A DNA stretch of 64,000 bases, from the NCBI GenBank assembly GCA_024180945.1, contig JAKSGN010000043.1:868001-932000 (forward strand), written 5' to 3'. The position numbers and the translations under genes were made by a program. Each line of letters starts with the position of its first letter. The first letter of the stretch is position 1. This document shows positions 32,951 to 43,555 of the stretch, in pieces. The notes under the pieces were generated by a model, which had not been told where the DNA came from, did not search any database, and saw nothing but the letters and a program-made list of their open reading frames with translations. This stretch comes from Macrophomina tecta. Its lineage: Eukaryota > Ascomycota > Dothideomycetes > Botryosphaeriales > Botryosphaeriaceae.

Positions 32951-33680
32951 TCATATTGCATCTCGAAAAGATAAGAGCGCAGAATCGCGACAACTCCACC
33001 AGGAAGACTCGCCGCATTGCTCACGGAAGAGCTCGTCGAGTCCTGCACAAAAGCGGGATCCCTTTGAGAGCTCAGGCAGCGTTTATGAATGGCATGGCGC
33101 GAGAGGGGAGCCGGGTATGCTGCTACTGCGCTAACTGCATTTGGTAATCCTTGCAAACACGTGATAACCGATACTGCAATAGTAACGCAAGCGGGTGCAA
33201 TATGCCGGGAAGGTGGAAGGACTCTCATCGGCTGCATCTCGCCTTAGACTTGCCCACTGATAGACTGAGACGCACTGGGCACCTCGTTGCCTGGTTGATA
33301 GCGTTGGTGGTAAGTTCAAACCAACAAGTGCAGCATGGGAATATAGAGAACAGTAGGTATGAGGCTTGATCATGAACCAGAGAGAACTATTGCGGCTGCA
33401 CTGGGGCGGAAGCAGTGACGACTGTCAGCGATGCGCGGAGCGAACCCCCCGGATTTAAGTAGTGGCGGCCGCCCCACGCGCAGCTCGCACCTTCCCACTC
33501 CGCCTCCCCCGCAAACATCCCGTCCGCTGCACATCTCTCCACCAGCACTCTCGTTTGCCACAGCTGTGTCACTGCCGGAACGCGCTCACACTCTGCTACT
33601 GGCGCTACACGTGGCCTGCAGCTGGAACATCTCAATTCAACTAATCCCTACGCACAGTTACGAACCACGACATCAGCCGC
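32951..33680. other. Intergenic / HET pseudogene 5' side
   Basis: A minus-strand frame at 33237-32935 (MQPMRVLPPSRHIAP...) is open for 100 codons directly upstream of the HET remnant. It might be its former first exon, but no splice in phase was found. The rest is the 3' flank of the reductase gene. Confidence 0.3.
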
Positions 33681-35109
33681 TCACGCGGCCGCCGAAATCT
33701 TAACAAAGCCGTACTCCTTGTGCTCGGTGTCGGTGGCGCCCTTCTCGATCCACTTCTGGAGGTCGACCATGAACTCGTTCTTGGTCTGCTCGAGCCCAAA
33801 GTCGACAGGCGCGAGGCCGGCTGCGATGCGCCGCATCTGCGCGCCAGCGGCTGCGATGGCCACGATGCCCGACGAGTCCGGGATGGAGCACTTGATGGCC
33901 GCCTGCACCTTGCCCTCCAGCAACTCGCGCCCCAGATACGGCTCGTGAGTGATCGGCTTGCCGAGGCCGACGCCGTCGCTCAGCTGCAGCGCCTCCACCA
34001 TGCCCGCCGCCGTGCGGAAGCCGCCGGTGATGTACACCTTGGCCCGCGTCACCGTCTCCGCCGCCGCCCGCGCAAAGCCTACGAAGAACTCCTCGCGCCG
34101 GACCGTCGACTCGCGCTTGTGCTCGCGCTCCTCGAGCTGCTCGAAGTCGCCCCCGGACAGCTCGACAAAGTCGAACCCGTGCGAGTCCAGCAGTCCGAAC
34201 AGCTTGCGCGCGTCCTCCAGCCGCCACGTCTCGCCCTGGAAGTCGGCCGAGTTGAGCTTGACGCCGACCACGAACGCGCTGGACGTGCGCCGCCGCACCT
34301 CCTGCAGCACCTCGAGCACGATGCGCGCCCGCGCCCCGACGCTGCCGCCGTACGCGTCCGTCCGCTTGTTCGTCTCCGGGCTCACAAACTGCGACAGCAG
34401 GTACGTGTGGCCCGCGTGGATCTCCACACCGTCGAAGCCCGCGCGCTCCAGGTACTCGGCCGCATGCCCAAATGCCTTGATCACCTCCGAGATCTCCTCG
34501 AGCGTCGCTGGCTCTGGATCCGGCGCGTCCGGCGCCGGGAACGGCTCTTGGTACTGCGCCGCTGTCAGCTCTGTTGCCCTGCCTCCGCTCTGCTGCACCC
34601 ACCTTCTTGGAGATATGGCGGGCCGAGATGACCTTCGTGGCCACATGCGAAACAGCCACGCTTCCCGGGTGGCTGAGCTGCCCGATCATCAGCGATCCGT
34701 TTTGCTTGCCCTCGGCGGCCATGGATGCGAACGCCGAGAACCTAGGGCCGTCGAAGCGGGCGCCCTTTGGAATGATGGCATTGCCGGGGCCTTCGAGTTG
34801 GTCCAGCTCGATCATGATGTTGCCGGTAATGATGAGTCCGAGGTCGCCTCTACCCCTGTTGCCCGGTTAGCGCCTCAGCTCACCATGCCACAGCACTTCC
34901 GTCTCGCACCATGTCCGATAGAGGTTGATGAGCTCGAGAGACGGCACCCCGCGCGCCTGGGCATCCACGGGGCTCCACGACGACAGCCGCTCCGTCATGG
35001 CGGCTTTCATCAGCCGGTTGGACACCGTGCGCTTCGAGGGATAGAAGGTCAACGGCCGCCTGAGGGGAAAGGCATCGACTTGGGGAGCAGTCCAGCGTGA
35101 AGAAGACAT
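33681..35109 (-). CDS. NADH:flavin oxidoreductase, old-yellow-enzyme family
   Basis: Predicted 441 residues in three exons: 35109-34910, 34855-34603 and 34553-33681. Introns are 54 and 49 bp, GT-AG, with phases agreeing. The donor at 34909 was chosen because it restores INLYRTW-GRGDLGLIITGNIM, the family's core after strand 1. Other landmarks: NRLMKAAMTE near residue 31 (FMN phosphate/substrate side), MIGQLSHPGS (HPG motif), GFDGVEIHAGHTYLLSQFVSP (the catalytic H-A-G-H region), KRTDAYGGSVGARAR, and VYITGGFRTAAGM with DGVGLGKPI for FMN phosphate. It is a single-domain OYE-like TIM barrel reducing alkene or enone bonds with NAD(P)H. Located beside a P450 and a regulator, it may tailor a secondary metabolite. 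That role is inference. Confidence 0.87.
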
Positions 35110-36272
35110 GGTGGGTTCGAGTACTTGTCGGGGGTCTCGTCGGCACTCTGATAGTTGCCTGTTCTGCCGCCTTCATCACTGCCATCAAGGAAGCTTCTTA
35201 TGCAGAGCGAATATTTCCCCTCCATCCGATACTGAAAGTCTATCCCACATGCCTCAAACGCCCCGACATCCGCACAACGAATGCATTGCCTGCACCTCCG
35301 TGACTGAAGGACATGAGCGAGCATCGGCCTCAGCTTTCCGGATTCATGTACCGCATCAATTGGCTCATCTGATGGCTTCTTCCGACTTTCATATGGCGCA
35401 CTACCTTCGTTCCGGACTTCGCTTGTTATCCGACAATCACCTCCGCACGACCGAGAGAGCACGGCATCCCTGCCCCATGCCTTATCGAGGAAGGCAACGA
35501 ATGGGGAGGCTACGTAAAGACACATCTCTGTGCCTGTTCGCGAGAGCAGCTACGGAATGGCGTGATCTAAGAAATCGGAAGCCAGTGCCGAGCATTCATT
35601 CACCAAACTCGTGGTACAATGTCGAGTCGTACAGGGCTCTGTTATTCGGTACTAGTTCTTAGACTGACACGGCCAGATTAGGGCGGAACGTTGCGGAAGC
35701 GGGGTCGTATAGCTTCTCCGCCGGTCACCACACGCCCACGCAACTTAGGGAAGCTTCAACACCAACGCCGGCGTCAACAATATACAGCTCTTGCTTCGGA
35801 TATCTCAATTAGGTTACTCATGCGCATATAGTTCGCTGTTTACGCGACGCTCCGCGACAGCTTTCATGGTTCGAGCCTAGCGCTGATGGCTCCTTAGGCC
35901 TTATCCAAGCATCGCTTACCCCTTCGAGCGAGTCTACCAGGAACCTCTGCAATCCACGACACGATAAAACGTCTGGGCATGTGGCAGCACATTGGCGCCT
36001 GCAAACCCGCTGCCGCCCCCGCACCCACAATCATACTAACATCGACAGCCACACTCTCTCCCTCCCGACGTCTCCACCGCACCAACAGCACCAGCATGTG
36101 CACCTTCTGCCATCAGACAAGCGGGCTTGCCGTTACTCTCACATCACAGAAACCAAAGCAATCTGGCGCACAGCGTGGCCAGGATTAAGGAATGCCTCCG
36201 GATAGTGTGCTGCGTCGCCACAACACCTAGAGCTCCATTGTCACTCGCCTATCTCTATCAACGCGCATAATC
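35110..36272. other. Intergenic between reductase and P450
   Basis: About 1.16 kb: reductase promoter and P450 3' flank (both minus strand). A plus-strand frame at 35097-35303 begins with a basic residue pair and one hydrophobic segment (VLVGGLVGTLIVACSAAFI), but has no other support. Confidence 0.4.
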
Positions 36273-38072
36273 TCACTCGGCGTGAGGATCCGTGCGCAGC
36301 GCCTCTTCGTATCGCTGCTCGACGACTTGCGCGTGCTTTTCCGAGCGCGGAACGAGTTCGAAGTCGAAGGGATCCGGCTTGATGATGAGCAGCGAGTTGT
36401 ACGCGTTCATGGGCACATCAATTTCCCGGCCTAGGCTGTCACGCTTCTTGCGCAAGTCGAACGCCCACGCCAACCCCCCGCAACCCACCAGCAGCGTGTT
36501 TTCCGTCAGGTCCTGGCCCATACAAGTGCGCCGCCCAAACCCGAATAGCGAGTAGTTCTGGATCGTTGGATACTGCGTCAGGGGCTCCTTGTATGCTGGA
36601 GACGATGGCTCCAGCCATCGCATCGGGTTGAAAGTTTCTGCGTCGGGGAACTTGGACTCATCGCGCGAGAAGGCCCTGTGCTCAGGTTTCACGGTCAGCA
36701 TGGCTTTCTTGTCGCCAATCTCGGTACGCTCCTACCATTGCACTGGGTGAACCAAGGCTCCCTTGGGAATATGGTACCCATTGTAGACATCGTCCTGCTC
36801 GGCCTCATGCGCAACGCCTGCCGCTACAGTTAGCGTCCGTCCTTGCCTGACCGGGAATCCACCTACCTGTCGGCACGGCTGGCCGCCACCTGATGCACTC
36901 CATAATGACGGCGCGCAAGAACGGGAGTCGCGGGTAGTCCTTAGCCTCCGGGGGCCGGTCGCCCCCGAGCTCGCGGTCCATCTCCTCCTGCATCGGCTTC
37001 AACCACTGCGGGAAGAGCACCATGGCGAGGATGAAGGTGTGGAGCGGCGAGCCCATGGTAAAGACCCCGGCAACTCCGAGCATGCCCATGGTAAAGGCGG
37101 CCTCTTTTTCGTCCTGGAAGTTGTGCTTGCGCATCGTTTGGAAGTATGTCTTCATGAACGACGGCTTGGCGCGCTTCTCTGCCATCTGCATTAATGTCTC
37201 GCGTTGTAGCCTGAGGAACCAGCTTTCCTGGGCGTCGTGCCGTTTCTTCTCCTTGCTCATCCACGGCGACAGCCAGCGCGGTAACCACAGCAGAGGAGTC
37301 AGGCGGTTGGTGAGTGGGCCGGCCGGAGACATCTGCAGCAGCTGCCACGCACTCTGCTGCAGGTCGTTGCCGTGGGCGGGGTCTGCCCATATCAAGCGGC
37401 ACATGATCCTGGACGTGAAGTTCTCGATGGTCTTGGAGTAGCTGGCCGGGTTCTTCATCAGCTCGCACAGATACCGGCGAGACTCCAGGAGAGGATAGTC
37501 GCTGAAGCCCTCGCTCCGTGCTGTCGCGAGCACGCCGTGCGCGAATTTGCGCTGGCGGGCCCAAAACTCTGCAGTTCGCCCTCGGTCAGCGTGGTTGCGT
37601 GCGGGTTGGTGGGGGCGCGCAGGTGCAATACCGTTCCTCCCCATCAGCGGCAGATACTCGCCCGCTCCGTCACCGTGGCTCAGAGTGCTCTTGGAGTTGA
37701 CTACGGACGGGACCGCACCACGGTCCGAGTAGATGGCTCCGCGCTTGGCTAGGAGGTCATGGGCAATGTCTTCCTTGGTCACAATAACATGTGTGACGCC
37801 CATGAGTGCCATCTGGTAGATGGGGCCAAACTCCTTGGCCCACTCGCACCATTGGTGCCACACCCCTTCGACAGGCAAGTTCCAGAAAGGGCCAAGCCAT
37901 GGTGCGCCTGGGAGTGGTCAGTCAGGACCTGCAGGTGTGGCTGGCGGCCGAACGAACCTTGTGGACCAGGCAACGGGCGGGCATCGGGCGGGATCCTCTT
38001 ACGCGTGTTGACCGACGCATAGAGGACGTACAAAAAGGCTAGAGCTAACGCCAGGGATGCGACGTCAATCAT
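36273..38072 (-). CDS. Cytochrome P450 monooxygenase (cluster copy)
   Basis: Predicted 525 residues in five exons: 38072-37958, 37907-37632, 37568-36867, 36817-36736 and 36675-36273. All introns are GT-AG with phases 1, 1, 1 and 2 agreeing. An N-terminal membrane anchor (ASLALALAFLYVLYASV) is followed by the Pro-rich hinge RPLPGPQGAPWLGPFW. The I-helix segment is GVAGVFTMGSPLHTF. The ExxR motif is ECIRWRP, then HIPKGALVHPVQWAFSRDE, FNPMRW, and the heme-binding loop FGFGRRTCMGQ with the Cys ligand. All catalytic landmarks are present, so it should be an active ER-bound oxygenase. The I-helix (AGVFT) and the spacing resemble fungal secondary-metabolism P450s. Substrate unknown. The fourth intron is easily missed: reading through gives an in-frame TAG right after VQW. 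Confidence 0.88.
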
Positions 38073-38963
38073 ATTGCTGCGGCTTGTGTGGTGATGCCTT
38101 AGTTTCCGAGGTAATGCAACTTATTCGAACAAGGAAAGCCGCAGGCAGCTCTTATAGGCCTGACGTGGGTCGTCTTGGAGAGCCATCGGAAGGGAGCATA
38201 AATTCCGAAGTGCAGCATGCCATCCCTCCTCTCGCCGTTTGAGGCTCGACAGGCATCTACGGAACGGACTTGCGACGAGCGGATGGCAGATGAGAGAAAG
38301 AGCGGAGTTTGACTCCGGCATCAAGGCCGAGGGCGGTTTGATGGACGGCGCACTTCATGACAGCGACGTCGCGGCGGATTGACCGGGCCGGGGCATTCCG
38401 TGATGGCGTAAGGATGGGCATTGGGCGAAGAACCGAATACGTTGTACATACGGTTACCACACGCCCAGCAGATCACGAAGAGGGAGAGAGAGAGGTGCGC
38501 CGGCTCGGCCGGGTGACTAGGCTGGACGCAGAACGGAGGCTCCGTGGCTAATGGACCCTCTCGCCGTAGCGGCAAAAACGTTGTGGCTGGGAGGCGGTTT
38601 CTCTACAAGCGGCAGCTCTATCATGAGCAGCGCCCGGGAGAATTCCTAGGCTGAGCGTTTGTGCAGCGGACGTAGTAGCTCACTTGCCATGTGAAACAGT
38701 CTAGGGAGGTCGGTTAGTGCGAGGCGAAGCGCGCGGCTCGAAGAACAGGCCAGGGAGGCCGGATGCAGGGTTATCGCGAGAACACCTCGTCATGGTATGA
38801 GATATGGTTCGGGCTCGATCCGTCAGATGTACCGGGATAGGCGACAGGCCCGACTACTGCTCGATCTTCGAGGCGCGAGAATCAGGAAGCCTAGTAGAAG
38901 TGGGCCGATTATAAAAAACGCATCCGATCGCGATGTGCATTGCTCAGAGCACTGCATCGCGAG
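38073..38963. promoter_or_regulatory. Divergent promoter between P450 and transcription factor
   Basis: About 890 bp separate the two start codons, which point away from each other, so both promoters lie here. The stretch includes the GC-rich partial palindrome CCGGCTCGGCCGG at 38500-38512, which contains CGG/CCG triplets of the type bound by Zn2Cys6 regulators. A link to the adjacent factor is a guess. Confidence 0.4.
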
Positions 38964-41795
38964 ATGACCATCTACTGCACCTACTGCGGCGACGGGTTCT
39001 CGCGAACCGAGCATCTGGAGCGCCATCTCTTGATCCACAACGACGTGCGGCCCTTCCGCTGCGAGACCTGCCACCTGAGCTTCCGCCGCCGGCACGTCCC
39101 CCTCGCCCTCCTCGCCCCGCTGCCCATCCCCGTTGCCGGCACGCCACTGACTCCCGGCCAGAGACCTGTTGCGGCGCCACGTGCAGAACGCGCACATGCC
39201 GCCGTCGACCACCACCGACTCGACTAGGGTGCCGAACCGCAGCCCCCATGCCTGCACCAACTGCGTCAGGAACAAGACCAAATGCGACCGAGAGGTGCGG
39301 AGCCCGCCCTGCCCCACTGCCTGGCCGTCGATCCTGCTCGCTGTACTGGCCTGAAGCTGACTGCCTGCCACTGTCCGCCTGCAGATGCCGTGCACTCGGT
39401 GTGTGAAGCGCGGCTGGACCTGCGAGCCGCGCCCATCGCTCCGCCGCAAGCGTACCGCAGAGCCGCCGTTAGATCCAGAGCCGTCTGAGCCGCCTGCTGC
39501 GGTCCGAGACGAGACCCCTCCCTCCACCTTCACCTCCACTTCCGTTTCTACTTCCATGTCCGCCAGCTCCGCAGACGCCTCGACCGACGACTCCAGCACC
39601 AGCAGCGCCTACCCGTCGCGCATCCCATCGCTGGCCTCGCTGACTCAGGCCGACGCCTTTGCGACCGATGCCCCTGCTTCCTCTCTCGGCACCTCTAGCG
39701 ACGTGCTCCCCTTTGGCGACTCTCTCTCCGGCGGCAGCCACGCTCCTGTTGTTCTCCTTCAGCATGGGTATGCGGCTGCAGACGTGACATGGCCGGACTC
39801 TGACCTGATGCTCGGTGTCTTTGAGGGTGATGCCCCACTGGTCCAGCCCCGTACGTCGTCCGGCGCCCTGGCTGATCCCACGCCCGCAGTACAAGGCGTA
39901 CCAGACCACTTCGCGAACTGGGACGGCCTTCTAGGTGGCGAGGGGCTCGGACAAGAACGCGCCAGTTTGCCCGATGTGCCTTCGCCCGGTATGGAGGTTG
40001 ATGATTCGTCGTGTCTCGTGGAACCATTCACTGCTGGTGCCCGTGACTGCCTGATCATGACGATGCAGCGTGTGCTGAATCTCGGCGGCCATCTTCAGTC
40101 GGCAGACTCGGGTACTTTTGTGCACCTGCCCCCGTCCGGTGTTCTGAGCTCCTTTCTTCGCAGCTATCTGCGCAACGACGAGAGCCGATTTGGACTCGTT
40201 CCAGGAAGATCGCTCGAGACGTCCGAGTTGATGGCCTCAGCAAGCTATGACAATCGTTCCGGCATTTTTGTTCTCCTTGCTATCGCTCAGGGCTCGGCAG
40301 CAAGCGAACTCGCCGGCAGCAAGGAGCTGTCCCACTCTCTGACCGAGGCCTGTTGTTCAGCCTTCCCTGATATCATGGGTGACAGCCCACGAGCGCAGGG
40401 AGACTGCAGATTCTTGCATTCTATGCTTTTACTGCAACAACTGGCCATCTGGAGCAGTAATCCGCGTTTTGTCAAAGTAAGCCGCCAAAGAACACCTTGC
40501 GTCTCGTCCATATCTGACTTTCAGCGTAGGTGGGATTGAGCATGTGGGACAACGGTATTAGGGTACGGATTTCCACTTTGCTCAAGGCCACACCACTGAC
40601 AGTAGAGCAGATGCTAGGTGAAGATGAGATGCTCGAATACCAGTCTCTGCACCTCGACCCCGCGGTGGACAAAGATGCGTCATTCCAGTTGTGGCAGACA
40701 CGTGAATACCGGAGCAGGTGAGTTGCGACCAGGTAGGCACATGGCCAGGAGATTGACACATAAAGGCTGCTGTATGCGTGGGTCTTGATCGACTTGGAAA
40801 CCAGCTTGTTCCACGACATCCCACCGAAAGCATGTGCGAAGGATATCCACGCTGCCTTACCCGAGGCAGAGTTGTTGTGGCACGCACGTTCGGCAGATGA
40901 ATGGCTGCTTGCATACGAGCAGATGTGCGGAAGCTCCGACAACCTGATCCTCCCGTACACAGACTCCCTATCTCAAGCTTTCCGGAAGTTCATCGATGGA
41001 AGCGCTTCACTGTCGCCAGGACGTTCTTGCACGCTCATGTACCTTGGTCTCTTACTTCATCCGCTTCATGCCCTTACCTTTCATTTGCATCATTCCTTTG
41101 ACTATATGTTCCAACACTCAGAGAACGGATCGTACTCTGTGTTCATGGCATCGAAAGCCCTCTCACGAGAGACGGGTGCCCTTCTCCGCAGATGGCTTTC
41201 TCTTTACAAGTCAAGTGTGTCAGAGCACGTGTCTCCACCGGCGACATACCTCATCATGTATCACTTTATGAGCCTCAACAACATTGCGTCATTCCCGCAA
41301 ATCGAGCGTCTCCTCTGGCAAGGTCCGACCACTGAGTCATCCAGTAATAACTCCTGGTTCCGCCTCCGGTGGGAAGGGGACCTGTCTCAAATTCTTTTTC
41401 ACAGCGGCAGAACGCTGCGGCTACTACAAAGCCTTGCGATCCAAGAGCTACCGGCCTGGTCGACGGTTGCTGTGTACCGAGCAACGTTGATAATCTGCGC
41501 GTCGACGCTCTCCCACGCCCCGTCGAATAACCAGGCTTCCCCACGAACGGTTGCAATTGACGACCCTGCGCTGGACGATGATACGGGCTCACAGAAGCTT
41601 TTTGACGATCTTCTGGTAGGCACACCAGCACTAACGAAGGCGGATGGCAGTCATCTCCCACTGGAGAGTCCTAAAGAAGTGTTCGATCACTGCATTGCTG
41701 TTTGCACCGACATGGGCGCGGGCGCTCAGGCAACACCGTCGTTTTTTGCAAAGTTGCAAGGCCTGAGAGATCTATGGAGGCCATCGTTCTTCTAA
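38964..41795 (+). CDS. Transcription factor with C2H2 fingers plus Zn2Cys6 domain
   Basis: Predicted 856 residues in five exons: 38964-39091, 39162-39294, 39385-40476, 40530-40717 and 40766-41795. Phases agree throughout. Residues 5-25 form a first C2H2 finger (YCTYCGDGFSRTEHLERHLLIH), and a second follows (FRCETCHLSFRRRDLLRRHV..AH), completed across intron 1. Intron 2 splits the binuclear cluster HACTNCVRNKTKCDREMPCTRC...WTCEP at about residues 70-99. Then comes a Ser/Thr/Pro-rich linker, and the C-terminal two thirds resembles the fungal-specific transcription-factor domain (e.g. FRKFIDGSASLSPGR, LMYHFMSLNNIASFPQ-like helices). Intron 1 is GC-AG. Such C2H2-Zn2Cys6 fusions are a known fungal class, and some are pathway regulators. 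Its divergent position suggests control of the P450 and reductase; that is inference. Confidence 0.87.
39092..39161 (+). other. GC-AG intron inside the second C2H2 finger
   Basis: 70 bp. The donor CCG|GCACGT matches the U1 consensus except for GC, with branch-like CACTGAC and acceptor GGCCAG. Removal joins SFRR to RDLLRRH and completes the finger. No GT donor in the right phase exists nearby. Confidence 0.65.
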
Positions 41796-43555
41796 GAATT
41801 TCGTGGTTCCCTTTAGCCCGGCGTGTTATACGTAGCCACTTGGCTTACAGTTGCTTGCGAGACTGCCAACGCGAAAGAGACTCTCCATGGATAGCTCTTG
41901 GCCGTCCTCTCCAACGGGGAAATTACTTCAATAACCCTATGAACGCATCGTGGGGATTGCATAATACGGAATGCGCTTATCACCACGAGCACAGGTGCAA
42001 AAACAATACATTCTGTCTTATCCCGCCTGCTTGGAGCTGATACCTCACTGCGTTGCTGGTCTGCAATCTACAACTTCGTCTTTCGCGCGCTTTGCCTGCC
42101 ATCTAAGCTCCAGCTTGTCCGACTTGCCCCTCTCGGCAATAACGTCCACAATAACAATCACGCGAGCCTGGAAGCCCTCTCTTTGGTCGCACTCTCCAAC
42201 GCCTTGCCCGCCCTCACCAAGGAACCGCGGCTGCCACGCATTTCGGCAATCTTGGCATATCCAGCCTCCCGTTCAAAGCTCGTGCTGTGCGGCTTGTCGG
42301 TTCCGCCGTTGCTGCCCGGGCGACCAAGACTGGCATTGGTGCCGCGCCAACCATTCTCCAGCTATGTCGCAATACCCATGGCTGGCGCCACCAATTGTTC
42401 ATGACAAACATGTGGACGGCAATAGTCCCTGCGGATGGTGAGGGGAAGGAGCCGATATCATTCGCAGGCCGAGAAACTGGTGAAGCCGCTCGAGCCAAGG
42501 CCGCCACCTTACCATATCCCCGCTCTGAGTGGCGTCCTACGGGTGCGGCAGATGCTGCGGCATGCGACCACGACACCGCTCATAGTCCTTGGAGCATTGA
42601 GAAGCCGACGCTCATGGGAAGCACAGGTAGACGGTCCAAGAAGCGTTGCCGCCAAAGGCCCAAATCTTATGCCGGGGTTGAAGCCCCGTTTTTTCCTTCA
42701 GTGAGAAATCGGTCTGTCGGCTGCTCGATGACCGTCGAACCCCCCCACCCCACGGGACAAGATTACTCGCGTGCCTGGGTCTCTCTTGTTCCTTGCCTCC
42801 GGCCTCGACGCGAACTAGAATATCGACAAAAAGCCAGAGCTGTACCGCGGGACCTTGAGCTCTCGTCGCTTGCGCCTTCGCCCTGACCGGTGCGCTTTCG
42901 GTGGCTGTTGGTGCCCACTGTAGCTCGCAATACAGCACGACCGCTCCCACCCCGACATAGGGGATTGAAGGCGAGATTGGGCCCCGTCTGGATCCGGGGA
43001 GCGCGGAGCCGAGGGCGCCAAGGAAGCTTCCATGCGTCGATGTTGCTTCTGAACAAGGGGCGAGAGGAAAAGATATCTGCAAAGGGGAGAGAGAGAGAGG
43101 GGGGGTCACAAGAGGCAGACAGAGCGGCAGCGAGAGGGTGCGCTGCTAGATGACGACGACGATGTTTTGGCATGGAGGGGTGAGATGTCGCTGCCTGGGC
43201 ATCCTGAGCCGCGAGAAGGGAACAGTGATGTTCCGAGTCAGCGCCAGAATCGACCGCTTTCCCGCGTCCGATGGTCGTCAATTTCGCGTAGAACGCAGAT
43301 CCTCGCACAGAGAGAGAGAGCAGATACTCATGAAAAGAGAGGGACGTCTTGAGTCGTCATAAATTTTTTGCACAAAAAGGGGAGAGCCTCCATCGCGTCG
43401 ACCCCATCCCGACCACCTATCTTCCAGGTATCAGAGAAAGCAAATAATAGGTATATATACAGAAATCAAGCAGTAGTCAAAAAGGCGCGCGCACATGGCT
43501 CTCAAACGAGCAGTCCACCTTTACACCATCCCCGCCCCGCTCACACTCCGCACAC
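41796..43555. other. Convergent intergenic region, 1.76 kb
   Basis: 3' flanks of the transcription factor (plus) and deuterolysin (minus). The longest frames (42287-42886 plus, 42612-43109 and 42763-43308 minus) overlap each other in different frames and lack any family, so none is accepted. Confidence 0.4.

Noticed and set aside
33720..35100. Two long plus-strand frames opposite the reductase
   Set aside because: Antisense shadows of the GC-rich reductase exons; no family features.
36727..36735. Premature TAG in the P450 right after VQW
   Set aside because: It lies within a good intron (36735-36676); splicing restores HPVQW-AFSRDE, the expected P450 sequence.
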